Shown one piece after another: positions 36,035-36,431 of a stretch of 36,431 nucleotides of DNA. The stretch is from Branchiostoma floridae. Lineage: Eukaryota; Chordata; Leptocardii; Amphioxiformes; Branchiostomatidae. The stretch spans positions 6,877,258 to 6,913,688 of the forward strand of contig NC_049980.1 of the NCBI RefSeq assembly GCF_000003815.2, written 5' to 3'. The notes under the pieces are model-generated. The model was not told the origin of the DNA, made no database searches, and saw only the letters and a list, made by a program, of their open reading frames with translations. Position 1 is the stretch's first letter; each line of letters begins with the position of its first letter. A program made the position numbers and the translations under genes.

Positions 36035-36431
36035 ACTTTCACCAGATGTTTACAAAATGGGAATACATTGGGACATGCTGTATAAGTAATCGGTCTTGTT
36101 GTCGAATGTTAGGCTCATCAAACATTTCGGAGATGAATGCTGGACATTTAGAGATCAAGCGAATTGCGACTATTTTTTATCGTCTGCTGAAGGCCCAGAA
36201 ATCGCACAGCAGATTCCATTGTTGACGGGATCTAAAATACAATGTTCCAGTGCAACATATATGGCTATTCATCCTATTTGCCTTTATTTTGCAACAAGGC
36301 ATTCTCTGAATGTTGTTCTGGAACAGCAAACTCTCAGTGTTCTAGACTAGCAACGGCGTTCGATGTGATTTGTTTACACTCTTGACTGACTACTGAAGGC
36401 GACAGAGGCAGATTTCACTGCTCCTTTCATT
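36035..36431 (+). promoter_or_regulatory. Duplicated 5' flank of a second gene copy, cut by the window end
   Basis: Aligns with 33225-33553, with an insertion of about 70 bp near 36060-36125. The last bases (CTGCTCCTTTCATT) match the point 33 bp before the ATG of the first copy, so a paralogue's start codon is expected near 36464, outside the window. Confidence 0.75.

Overview
The window is animal nuclear DNA. It has multi-exon genes with GT-AG introns, extracellular domains assembled from phase-1 exons, many short inverted-repeat transposons, LINE and SINE debris, and minisatellites. The style (kilobase-sized introns packed with MITEs, and innate-immune modules such as SRCR, C-type lectin, EGF and MACPF) fits a lancelet (Branchiostoma) best. 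This is an inference from style; no species marker was read.

Positions 161-22278 (+) hold one large gene. I reconstructed 27 exons that keep a single open frame of 5,055 nt (1,684 codons plus stop) with matching splice phases throughout. The predicted product is secreted. In order it has a signal peptide, a unique N-terminal region of about 310 residues, a MACPF pore-forming domain with an intact YGTHY-x6-GG signature, an unassigned region, a module resembling the farnesoic-acid-O-methyltransferase-like domain, furin/GCC2-type cysteine repeats, two calcium-binding EGFs, a six-cysteine SRCR domain and a C-type lectin domain with EPN and WND motifs. This joins a membrane-perforating module to several candidate recognition modules in one chain. 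One exon appears to run into a 100-N assembly gap at 16423, so the true protein is probably longer.

From about 22.3 to 30.3 kb the sequence is mostly intergenic and repeat-rich. A small minus-strand gene is supported by two phase-compatible exons (30553-30348 and 27353-27290) encoding an 89-residue protein of unknown function.

From 32.3 kb to the end lies a tandem duplication. Its first unit has a 40-bp minisatellite, a 5' flank and a two-exon gene (33586-34701) for a basic protein with two predicted membrane segments. The second unit repeats the far-upstream flank, a decayed minisatellite and the 5' flank. It is cut off by the window end about 33 bp before the expected start codon of a paralogue.

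At least nine distinct short inverted-repeat families (A-I here) occupy the introns and spacers. Several copies start 12-22 bp downstream of splice donors of the large gene. Coding calls rest on reading frames, splice sites and motif recognition by eye; no database search was possible.
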